In this document: positions 55,169 to 64,000 of the stretch, in pieces
Layout of the letters: the number at the start of each line of letters is the position of its first letter
How positions within the stretch are numbered: the stretch's first letter is position 1
From: Ornithodoros turicata
Taxonomy: Eukaryota; Arthropoda; Arachnida; Ixodida; Argasidae
Direction: 5' to 3'
DNA length: 64,000 nucleotides
Assembly (NCBI RefSeq): GCF_037126465.1
Contig: NC_088202.1
Location: 30,488,213-30,552,212 of the forward strand
The notes under the pieces: generated by a model
What the model was told of the DNA's origin: nothing
Database searches by the model: none
Seen by the model: only the letters and a program-made list of their open reading frames with translations
Program-made: the position numbers and the translations under genes

Positions 55169-55799
55169 GCAAAGATAAAGTGCGCGCCATGAAACGGGGA
55201 ATTCGTCGAGAGAAAAAATCACGCAGTGTTGCCAGTACATGTGCATTATGCACTAATGCGAAACATCGTAAAGCACATGCAGTAAAAAGAGATATATATT
55301 GTTGATACAGGAAACAGATTTCGGTCCAAGAAAAAACGATTAGGAAGCAAGAAGAAGGTTGCACGTCGAATAGGTTCAGCAAGATGCAGACACGCTGCCG
55401 CTGTCAGAGAATGCTGAGCAACCAAGTGTCGCTGCAGTTTCCCACATGGCCGTCTTGAATACGTTTCTGTATTCTTTGCTACTAATACCTCATTAGCGAG
55501 GCGCTTCCGTCTACCTCTCGTTTTCTTGAGGTATATGACAAACGTTTTTGAGAGGCCTGCCATGACAACCATACAACACGTGGACACTGCGCCAAAATCA
55601 AAACACAGCGGCTTCCATAGATTGCGGTACCGAAAATTATACGCATGCCACGCTGTTATTACCACGTTGCCGTCCACAACATCAAGCGACGGCTAACGCG
55701 CTCGAGAACGCGCTGGAAACCGGGCCTCCGTGTGAAATTTTGCGCCAAGCGTACTACGGTGCGTTTCTCGCGCTGAGATACGCGCCATGCGGTTCCAGC
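55169..55799. other. No supported feature
   Basis: A 143-codon minus-strand open frame (55677-55246) has no recognisable motif. Nothing supported. Confidence 0.45.
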
Positions 55800-55922
55800 T
55801 TAAGAGAGTTTTTGAAGCTCGCGGATCAGAAAAGCTCCTCCCCTCGACTGCCAGTCTCCGACGTCATATCTTCTACCCAATAGTAAGGCGCGCAACTTCT
55901 CTTTGTCTCCCTCTCTGTTGTA

Positions 55923-56967
55923 CGAGGGGTGTTCAAGTCAAACCGGGACTTTCTGTCTCCTGAGTGTACAAATGGCTCGCGCTACTTCTTTTTCGTCATT
56001 TTCACACGCGACAGGTCTCCATGTTCACCACATGGTGGTCCAAAGTTTGTGCAAAACAGAAGACACGTGCGGACAAGATGGCCGACGATGAGGTGAGCGC
56101 GCACATCGAACAGTTTGTGGAGGCAGGTTGCAACAGTAGTTTATTCCAACGATTGCGGTTCGAGAGAAGCGGGGTGTGCGCGCGATGCCCATGCACATCG
56201 CGTCAGGTCATCTTCCTCCGCTACAAGCGAATTGTCATGAATTTTCTCGTGAATGAAGGCGTAAAGTCATATGAAATTCACAGAAGACTTCAGGCTCAGT
56301 ATAGCCACGATACACTTACCCGCACCAAAGCGTTTGAGTGGTACAAACGGTTCCAAGACAGCCGTATACATCAGTGCAGGACGATCCCGGCCGGGACGGC
56401 TCAGAGCCCAGTGTCAGAGTTCCTGAGAAGATCCAACTTGTGGAGCGCCTGATCCTCAAGAACCGACGGATAACATGTCACGAACTGGCTCGAAAGACGG
56501 ACCTTTCTGTGGGAACGTTGAACACTATTATTCATGAACACCTCCAGTTTCGGGAAGCCGGGCCTCGTCACCAAAGGAGTCCTCCTCCTACAGGACAATG
56601 CGCGCCCGCATACCGAACATCTCACGACAGGCACCTTACAGGAACTTGGCTGGGAGTTGCTGCCACATCCCCCTTACAGTCCAGATCTCGCCCCCAGCCA
56701 TTTCCATCTCTTCGGGCAACTGAAGCCGTTCCTTGGGGGCTGCCACTTCGGCTGCGACGACGAGGTCAAGAATGCGGTCCGACAATGGCTGCTACGCGGC
56801 GGTAAGGATTTCTACGCTGCTGGCATCCAAGCCCTCGTGAAACGCTGGGACAAGTGCATTAGTGCCAGCTGGAGATTACGTTGAAAAATAAAACTAATTT
56901 CTCGCCTCTAAGTTGATTTTACTTTTGCGAAAACTGCAAAGTCCCGGTTTGACTTGGACGTCCCTCG
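55923..56967 (+). mobile_element. Mariner-family element, internally deleted, TA target
   Basis: TA at 55921-55922 and 56968-56969. The ends are CGAGGGGTGTTCAAGTCAAA and, inverted, CGAGGGACGTCCAAGTCAAA, each continuing CCGGGACTTT. The 1045-bp body holds a broken transposase. Confidence 0.95.
56078..56884 (+). pseudogene. Mariner transposase, deleted and frameshifted
   Basis: The likely start ATG is at 56078 (MADDEVSAHIEQFVEAGCNS). An N-terminal helix-turn-helix follows (NFLVNEGVKSYEIHRRLQAQ, then TKAFEWYKRFQDSR, to about 56365). A frameshift near 56370 leads to VPEKIQLVERLILKNRRITC and LARKTDLSVGTLNTIIHEHL, the second HTH. Then about 80 residues carrying the first catalytic aspartate are missing. 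From 56560 another frame gives GVLLLQDNARPHTEH, with the second catalytic aspartate at 56594. In PPYSPDLAPSHFHLF the third aspartate (normally APSDxHLF) is histidine. The end is DEVKNAVRQWL and LVKRWDKCISA. The family is certain (SETMAR-type mariner look); the protein is inactive. Confidence 0.92.
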
Positions 56968-57263
56968 TATTAGACGCCGTTCGTCCCGTGTCTGAAGCAG
57001 AGCTGTCGACCGCCCGCCCTGCTCCCGCGCTGTAGCAGACAATCCCGGCAGTCAATAAAAGTGATCAGCTAATCTGGGGTCATAACATGCCAGAAAGATC
57101 TCGGAAAAATCGCCATCGCCTCGCGCCCTCTTGCGAGCTACTTTTCTCAGGAAATGCGCGCTTCCCGAAGGAAATGTTTTTGCCTGACAGTTCCTCGTGG
57201 TAGTGTTGTTCATATCTCGTGATAAAGAAATACCTGTTCAAGGTGCCTTCCATCCTCCTTTAA

Positions 57264-58217
57264 AGGTATAGTTCGCTCTCCATGCATCGATTCGTTAATT
57301 TCTATTGCAGACGGTAGTGTATTTTGAACTTTATCAGGTCCGTGTATTATAGTTTCCCGCAGCTCGGGCGGTATGATGTGTTGCAGGCATCTGAAAGCAA
57401 CGAGGTCCACGCAACTAGGCTTTTTCGTGGAGAAGGACGCGCGCGCGACGTCTGTCTGAGAACAATGTGACGTCAAGAGGGCGGTCCGTCTCCCTGGCAT
57501 CGAGATGCGGCTTCCTATCGCCAGCCCTGAAGCAACGTCACGAAACGTCACGCGAGACGACCGCCCCCGCCCGTAATATACTCCTCCCCCGGCGCTCGGC
57601 CGCACTTGCAAAATTGAAAACTGAGAAAATACGTCGATTTCGAACGAAAGGGAATGACGGAGAGTTGTTCATTGTCTACTGTACACGTCCGCTTTCCAGT
57701 CTTCTTCCCCTTCCCATTGTTTGTCCGGGCGTTTTTATTTACAACATCAATGTACCGCACAAACGTTCCCAACGAATCACAGTGATGATTGCACTTTCCC
57801 AATACCATAATTGCCGAATACCCTGAATACCGTGCAGCCAATAAAATGTACTCCGGATGAGCCTACTCAAAAATACACCAAGCCGTAAATACAATTGTCA
57901 TAACAAAAAGCAAGTACATTAGTGGCAACCTCTAAACCATAAGGAAACAGCGGGTTAGCCTGCTCCCAGACACTCTTTCTAGTATACAAAGAAAGTCAAC
58001 CTTCATGTGCTCTTTGTCACTCCTTCAGTCTAAATCCCAACTGCGACACAACAACTCTAACCCATTAGCGTGTCGTCCCAGGTGCGGTTTTGTTAACAAT
58101 GGGCAAGGTCGAGACCCTTGTGAGAAACAACAAATGAAAGCATGCAATACGCGCCATAATACTGCAGCCTGGGGCCAGGTAGAAAAGAAGAAAATCGTAT
58201 ATTCTCCTGACAATAAT
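57264..58217. other. No supported feature
   Basis: Nothing supported. CAGCCAATAAAATG at 57836 recalls the TTAA element at 21.9 kb but is isolated. Confidence 0.45.
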
Positions 58218-58230
58218 ATTAAGAGACACA

Positions 58231-58265
58231 ACAACAACAACTTCATTACGGGATGATGGCTGGGG
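58231..58265 (-). mobile_element. 35-bp LINE-tail insertion, 13-bp TSD
   Basis: The direct repeat ATTAAGAGACACA (58218-58230 and 58266-58278) flanks 35 bp that on the minus strand read CCCCAGCCATCATCC and end AAGTTGTTGTTGT, the very end of a LINE A-like element. Confidence 0.75.
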
Positions 58266-58278
58266 ATTAAGAGACACA

Positions 58279-60238
58279 GAACTTAGCAGCTGTGATAGTA
58301 AAGCTGTATTAATTCAGCATCTGCACGTTGTCCTGTGAAAAGTATTTCCGGCAAAGTGCTGAAGCTGCTTGCGTACTACCGAGAAACGGTGCTAAGCGTC
58401 TAGCCTAGCTATTACGTACCGCATGAACGGACCAATTCGCAGAAAGTTGAGTTCATGATTTTGAGGGGCAGTCAAGAAAAAAAAAAGAGGTTTCAGCCAA
58501 AACAATAATTACTTCTATATTACCTATCTCCCTAACGTCAGTTGCACACTTGTGGATTCTTCAGCTACTCGTACGTGTGGTACTTCCAGTGACGTTTCCT
58601 TATTCTTTCTTGGGAAGCGGCACAAAAAAGTAAAACAAATAAGCATTATGGTCTTCAAAATCTTCACCACCATCATCAATATATCCTGTAAAAATGTACG
58701 TTTCAATGATGTCAGCGATACTTATGTGAGCGTGCATGAGTGACGCAGCATTAGAGCTCCAGTTGAGCACCTTCAGTACAACTCCTGTGCCTCGACTATG
58801 CCTTAAAAAACAAGAAATATCCGCGTCTATCCTGAATGCATAGAAGCTTCTCCATTTACTACGTAGTTTTAGCCATAAAATTAAGGGAAAACGAGGGAAA
58901 GGTCACCATGTCACCTCACTAATTCCGGTTACTGAAAAGCTTACTATATTTATTATGCCATTTTCCGTAACGATATGTACTCACGACATCAAAAGAACAG
59001 CATGCATAAAACAGCCGTTGGCTTCACTACAATGAGCAGCGACGCCGGCGACTTGAACGCGGCAAAAGCGTAATGTCGATTGCGACTCACGAGAATTCAA
59101 TCTACGCGAAATACACGAATGGAGTCGCGAAGAGTGTTCGTTCAAAACAATAAGCAACTAAAGCAAAACAAGTAAAATGCTTTCCATTGACCGCTAGTAG
59201 CTTAGACCATCCGTCAGGGTAAATGAGACGTCAAAAAGGATCACACGAGAGGTCGAGGTGTTCATAAAAGAATGACATCATAGCCATGTCACAGCTGGCG
59301 CTCTTTGACACCGCTGTGTTTGTCGCAGTTGATGAACGACCGTTACGTTATTAATCTCGTCGACCTCAGGCACTTTGTACAAAACAGGATTTCCCAGAGC
59401 GGGACACTCGACTGAAAGATGGAATAGTAAAGTGAGAAGAAAGAAGGAAAGCAACAGCGACAACGATTTTGCTAGTGTCCTGCATGTTCTGCGATTTCAG
59501 GGTTGGTATTTGCTTCGCAATATTATTATTTTGTCCGATATTTGTTATCATTACCGATACAGACATCTGCCGCAATGGCATAGGAGCCAGATGTGTGTGT
59601 CAAAGAACTCGGGAGCACTCGAAGAAACAACGGTGATTACGAACATGTTTCGCCAAGTCCGCACATGCTTCTGGAGCTCCCCAGTGGCGGAACACCCCGT
59701 GTAACACGAGCTTAGCGCCGCTTTGAACTCTGGGAACTTGCTGCAACAAAGGAAGTGAAGGTCTTCAAGCTGTTTCGGTTCCTTCTCTCTCGGCCGGTTG
59801 TCCACGAGGAGTCCGGGTCAGCGGAAACGAAACGTACAAGACAGTTCTCATTTCCTCATTCCAGTAATCTCACAGGATGCAACGCGCGCGCACGGAGCAT
59901 TGGGATTTTCTGAAATCGTCTTTTCAGTCACGTCGTAGCGCGACAGTTTGAAATGTTCACATTCATGTCGTAGGCGGCAGCCTCCTTCGGCTTCCCCTTT
60001 CTGACTGACGACTTTGCCGCTGTACATGTGCCTCACAGCGTTATGTTGCTCTATGGCTCTACCACCGCGCACAAAAGAGGCGAAAAACCTCTCCGAACGA
60101 CACCCCAGCCAGGAGGTGTGAAACAAATATGTCCGCTGCAAATACACGTGACATGTTTGCCTTCACATTTACCCTTGTGTGCACTCGGTTTATTAAATTC
60201 CCCAAACGCTACAATAGGCAACGACGATGGGATGTGTA
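58279..60238. other. No supported feature
   Basis: Nothing supported. Confidence 0.5.
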
Positions 60239-60736
60239 CTACGACTTCTCACGATCGATCTGCCAACCGCGAGTAATTAATTTGCTGGTGAATTGAGTGC
60301 ACGACTTGTGGGAACGCTCCACAAATCTGATGACAATATCGAGAGTTGGGACTCGTACTACGAAAGTGTAGAGGAATATTTCGCCCTGTTCGCTGCGATA
60401 TCGACCTATTGTGGGCGACACCGTCACCTTTCTAGTGTGGATAACACGCCAGCCGATGTTCGGAGTTGATGGTTCTTTTCCGTAATTCTTGGGTATATTC
60501 ACCGGAAGCTCACTTGTGCCGCGATGGTACGATACTGTTCGGTTCCCCAATGCTCCACCTACTGCACTGAACGCGGAACATAAACCTGTAAAAGCAGACG
60601 ACGCGAGGAAGCTACCCACACTACGGTAGTTCAGCGTTCCACCGCAGCGCGCAGACACCGTTCGATCTCGGGGCGAATACATAATCGAAGGCGGCAAGAA
60701 AATAGCTGCGCTAACAGAGAGTTGCAGCGAAGACAA
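60239..60736 (-). CDS. Hypothetical 165-codon open frame
   Basis: One of the longer open frames without repeat overlap. It starts MSSLQLSVSAAIFLPPSIMY and continues with a serine- and glycine-containing stretch (FLASSAFTGLCSAFSAVGGA) that could be weakly hydrophobic; no domain is recognised. It has no supporting neighbours, splice logic or codon signal that I can judge, and chance is a real possibility. Confidence 0.2.
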   Translation of the reverse strand: MSSLQLSVSAAIFLPPSIMYSPRDRTVSARCGGTLNYRSVGSFLASSAFTGLCSAFSAVGGALGNRTVSYHRGTSELPVNIPKNYGKEPSTPNIGWRVIHTRKVTVSPTIGRYRSEQGEIFLYTFVVRVPTLDIVIRFVERSHKSCTQFTSKLITRGWQIDREKS

Positions 60737-63480
60737 ACGAAAGTGGCAATTTGTAAGTGGTAAAGGCGGAAGTGTAATGACAAGATCTTTATTGAATTAG
60801 TGACAAAAGCATGCGATGAATTCCACATACATTACGGTAATGAGTTTTTAATTTCTCTTCAGAAATTGCCTAAAAAAGAATAGGTGAAAATCTGGTGCGA
60901 TATGTTACAGTTAAAGAAGGTGACTACTCTGACAGGCTTCTAATGATACATTTGGAAACGGCAGCAAGAAAATATTGCAAAGGGAGTGAAACGTTCAGAC
61001 CTTGCTACTCGTACCCGCTGTTTCTTTGAACGACACAAGTCACACTATTCTGGAGGCCTACAGTGTAACGAGTGTAACGATTTCACTCTTAGATACACAA
61101 ACCAAAAATAAACGTTTAAACCCTCGACGCTACCAAAATGCTACATCGCGTTGATGCACCACCATTAACATCACTCAGATACCGTTGGTTTACTGTCATC
61201 GACACTTTTTCAATCACTTTTCTTCAATTTTATTTTCGTTTACAATGCATACTGTGGTCGCTGATACATAAGCGACGACGCAATCTCGGCAGTCTTCCAT
61301 GTAAGCGCCGACAAAATCCTCTTCTGCTCTACTCCACCACTCACTCGTGTGACAGTCTTCTAAACGAAGTCACCACGCTTTCTATTCCAATCTCCCTTCA
61401 CGCCAGCTCATCTTAAAGTTGAAGCATCCAACTTTTGCAAAAGGCAGAAGAAGCCACGTTGAGGCTCATCTGAAACCAGAGCTCAGCGATAGCTAGCAGC
61501 ATTTTTTTTTGTCCTCTATCTCTCTCCGTATACCCTGTCCTGCTATTCGACAGCCTGTCGTCAAACCCTAGTGTCACACCTGTCATTCCCTTTTCCCAAC
61601 AGACAAAGGGCATGTCCGGCTCTACTGCCTGTCAAACTCTCCAATACGTGCCGGAAACCAGAACCCACGCCCCCCGATCGCTTTTCCCCACTACTAATCT
61701 CGGGCAAAACATGCAAAGACGGCAAAAAAATACTTCCCCAATGCTTCAACAACGCAGGAAAAAAAAGGCACCAGCAGCCACGCAGACACCACTCCTCGTT
61801 TTCATAAATAAAATCCCCCACCCGATGTGCGTCTGTCGTTCAGTGATGAATCATCCCTACACGGCCGCATCAAGCCGATTAAAGAAATACATATCCCAGT
61901 GGAGTTGCAACGACATTCTAACGGCGATTACCTCTTCTTTTAATGAAGGATCACGTTTTTTTGTTTTGTGTTTTATGTCGGTCGTTGACGACACCACTAC
62001 GAGATGGCGCCACAAGGCGGGTCGTTTCAAAGTCGAGGCTACGGCCGCTCCTGTCGCCTGTTTCGAATGAGATAGTATGGGGATTAATTAGAGTGTTTCT
62101 TCTGTCCATGAAAGCGCATATTTTCTCGTGTTACACGGTCTTGTTTTCTTTTGCTCCTTTTCGCAAATCCGAAAGACCTCTGCGGAAGGTGATTCAAATG
62201 GCTTCGTGCGTCCGGGCTCTTTTTCAAGAGGGACGAAAGTCGCGGGGCTTTAATTAAAATGGCTCTCTCGTTTACTTTTCTTTTTCTTGCGCAATCTCAA
62301 ATTTAATTGGTTCTCGTGTCTTCTTTCTCCTCGCTTTTATCACTCTATTTTGCCGTGCAGCTTCTGAAAAGAGAAGAAACGCGGAAAGCGAACTGCAGCG
62401 AAAAAGATATCGCTCACTTCACATTCCAGCCGAATGTGGCGTGCGCTGATATTTAAATTAGAAAAGGGTGGCATTTCAATGATACGAAAAAAAGAAAAAG
62501 AACACAAGAAGATGAAGAGAGAGAGGGGGGCAATAAAAGGACTTGTAAAACGTGGGAGCAAGTACAAGAGACGAGGTCCTGTTATCAAATTCGGTTCTGT
62601 GTGCGTAGGGCCTTGCATGAGCGAACGTGATTTCAAGAAAAGAAACCTGTTTAAAGAGGACCCTCCGTTTAAAGAAGTAATTAAGAAATCTCCTTGCTCT
62701 TCCGATTCGTTGCGCCTATGCATATATAAGCCTGCAGATATTTTGCCGTCAACCACATGCAAGAGGCAACATTGAGAAAATGCGGTTTTGAAATGTTTGC
62801 GCATGCCTGGAGCACATATTTCACTTTGGTAACGAAAGCCAATGAAGGGTGAACATTGTAAGCGGAGGTACAACAAATAGTGCTGACAGTAGCAAGAGGA
62901 AAACGTACCGCTGAAAAGGTGAGCGTTCGCATTTTTCTTCTTGGGTAACAGGAATGGACTCTGTTTGCGAAAGGAAGACGTTCACATGAGTCATTTCATT
63001 AATTCAGACTTAAGTCTGTGTGTGCTGAGGTTCACCTGAAGAGGTTCAATTACTCTCAGCGAAATGTGGGTATGTTTCTCCAGCGTGAATGGGTGCTTGT
63101 ATCATGCGCAGTGTAACCGAGAGGTTTTAATTTGTCTTGCTCAGCTGATGAAAGGGCGGTTGTGAATTGCATTTTCGAAAGCTGCATACATGTACGGTGA
63201 CCCTTGAATGTTGTGTCCGCCGTTAGACGTCCACGTTCAATGCTGGTGTTGTTTAAACACGATACTGCCAACTATTTCAAAGAAACATAATAATTAAAAA
63301 TTACTACTTTCAAGGACAAGGCATACAAGGTATCATCATGCGTTAGCCGTAATACCTAAGAACACATTTGTAAAGAAAAAGAAGAAAAAAGAAAAAAACA
63401 GGAGGAGGAACAAGACGAAGCTGCATGCATCTTTGGGCGAAACTCTCTTGAAAATGCTACTAGATTTTCATAGAATTTTC
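60737..63480. other. No supported feature
   Basis: Nothing supported. A 178-codon minus-strand frame (62876-62340) and an opposing 113-codon lysine-rich frame overlap each other and have no motif. GA/A-rich tracts occur at 62485-62530 and 63370-63410. Confidence 0.45.
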
Positions 63481-63485
63481 ATTTT

Positions 63486-63726
63486 TTGTTTATTTTTATT
63501 TTGTGTTTGCGCCGCGAAGCAACCGTGGACATGAGCGGCGTACAGACGTGAACAGATGGAGAGAGGACAGCAGGAAGTAGTGGGGGACAGGGGAGTCAGT
63601 ATGGTTCCTGGGCCGACTTCAAGGGGAATTGTGCTGACATTCGTTTGGAAAGTCTGCAGGAAAACCCAGCGAAAACCTCAGACAGCACAGCCGGTGGTAG
63701 GATTCGAACCCACCACCTCCCAGTCC
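63486..63726 (-). mobile_element. SINE family 1, head-truncated copy
   Basis: GCGCCGCGAAGCAACCGTGG, GAGAGGACAGCAGGAAG, GGGCCGACTTCAAGGGGAA and GGATTCGAACCC match the SINE at 28933-29222. The copy stops at CTCCCAGTCC, so the A-box half of the tRNA-like head is missing. It retains the B box. Confidence 0.85.
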
Positions 63727-63894
63727 TTATTTTTTTTTATCATACATTAAATATATAATATTACACTATTATTTATTTTATGACGTCTTGTGAAATCGTC
63801 AATTTTTGTACTGTTACGCGGCGCTTACATAATTTCGGCATACCACAAGCACAGGCTAGCGATTACCTGCGTCACGTGACAGTGGCACGTTTTC

Positions 63895-64000
63895 TAGATT
63901 TACACGTAAGGTGCGTCGGCCTATTCGTGTGGTGACATGCTGCATGCGCCGTACGACAGGAGTACGGATAGTTTGGACCCACCTCGGGTTCTTTTGACGT
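63895..64000 (-). mobile_element. SINE family 3, cut by the window end
   Basis: AGATTTACACGTAAGGTGCGTC, GGATAGTTTGGACC and CTCGGGTTCTTTTGACGT match 54940-55035. The tRNA-like head would lie beyond the window. Confidence 0.75.

Larger units (their letters stand above)
55800..57263. mobile_element. TTAA element split by a mariner
   Basis: TTAA lies at 55800-55803 and 57260-57263. The ends are TTAAGAGAGTTTTTGAAG and, inverted, TTAAAGGAGGATGGAAGG. Without the mariner (55923-56967) it is about 0.42 kb and aligns with 21783-22095. Non-coding. Confidence 0.65.

Noticed and set aside
62340..62876. 178-codon minus-strand frame and an opposing lysine-rich frame
   Set aside because: They overlap on opposite strands in A/G-rich DNA, which favours open frames by composition. 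No recognisable motif.
1..64000. CRISPR array, bacterial operons, rRNA genes
   Set aside because: Repeats found are inverted, dispersed or simple tandem; no regularly spaced identical repeats with unique spacers, no Shine-Dalgarno-linked gene series and no rRNA-like sequence seen.

Overview
The window looks like repeat-dominated, gene-poor nuclear DNA from an arthropod, most plausibly a tick or other chelicerate. The organism is inferred from the style of the tRNA-derived SINEs and of the RNase-H-bearing LINEs whose 3' tails are (TTG)n; no host gene identifies it. I see no bacterial gene organisation, no rRNA, no confident functional tRNA, no CRISPR array and no intact protein-coding host gene. 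Almost every recognisable protein is a broken transposable-element protein. The remaining open frames are short, in several overlapping frames, and mostly look like chance.

Layout. 0-16 kb: a 15-bp minisatellite, copies of a dispersed module, a hairpin with a Pol III-like B box, a hAT-like element with a CGAATC word (5471-6323), two TTAA-flanked MITEs (6657-7261, 12046-12693), a 57-bp micro-hairpin with a 7-bp duplication, and a 46-bp LINE-tail insertion. 16.26-20.88 kb: one hAT-like element split by a stack of later insertions: a LINE that itself carries a TTAA MITE, a GGGCCC-word hAT-like element, a second LINE ending in poly(C), and a hairpin. A much less interrupted relative at 50565-51366 acts as the empty-site reference. 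21-24 kb: a tRNA-like sequence, a TTAA element and a TA-flanked element with long inverted arms. 24.5-27 kb: a degenerate LINE carrying an LTR with TATA box and AATAAA. 27.7-30 kb: an STPR-like relic, a SINE with target-site duplication, a transposase-like coding relic and a 240-bp foldback. 33-46 kb: truncated LINE tails with clear duplications, a TA element with nearly identical 263-bp arms (34825-35745), a TA-flanked MITE, a second SINE family, a hAT transposase fragment, a 1-kb MITE, the best-preserved LINE C-terminus, and a clean hAT-like element with an 8-bp duplication (45908-46856). 49-57 kb: a foldback, the reference hAT-like copy, a third LINE, two SINEs, and a TTAA element split by an internally deleted mariner. 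57.3-63.4 kb is mostly featureless. The window ends in two partial SINEs.

The elements relate to one another rather than forming an operon or pathway. LINE families with shared 3' tails probably supplied the truncated copies and possibly mobilised the SINEs. The MITEs (TTAA, TA and 8-bp TSD classes) need transposases that are absent here or present only as broken fragments. The most distinctive pattern is a set of hAT-like elements, each built from its own short repeated word near the ends (CGAATC, TGCATA, GGGCCC, GTAGCG, GAAACG, GGTACC, GAACCG), with otherwise similar size and 8-bp duplications where visible. All identities are by eye; none was tested by database search.
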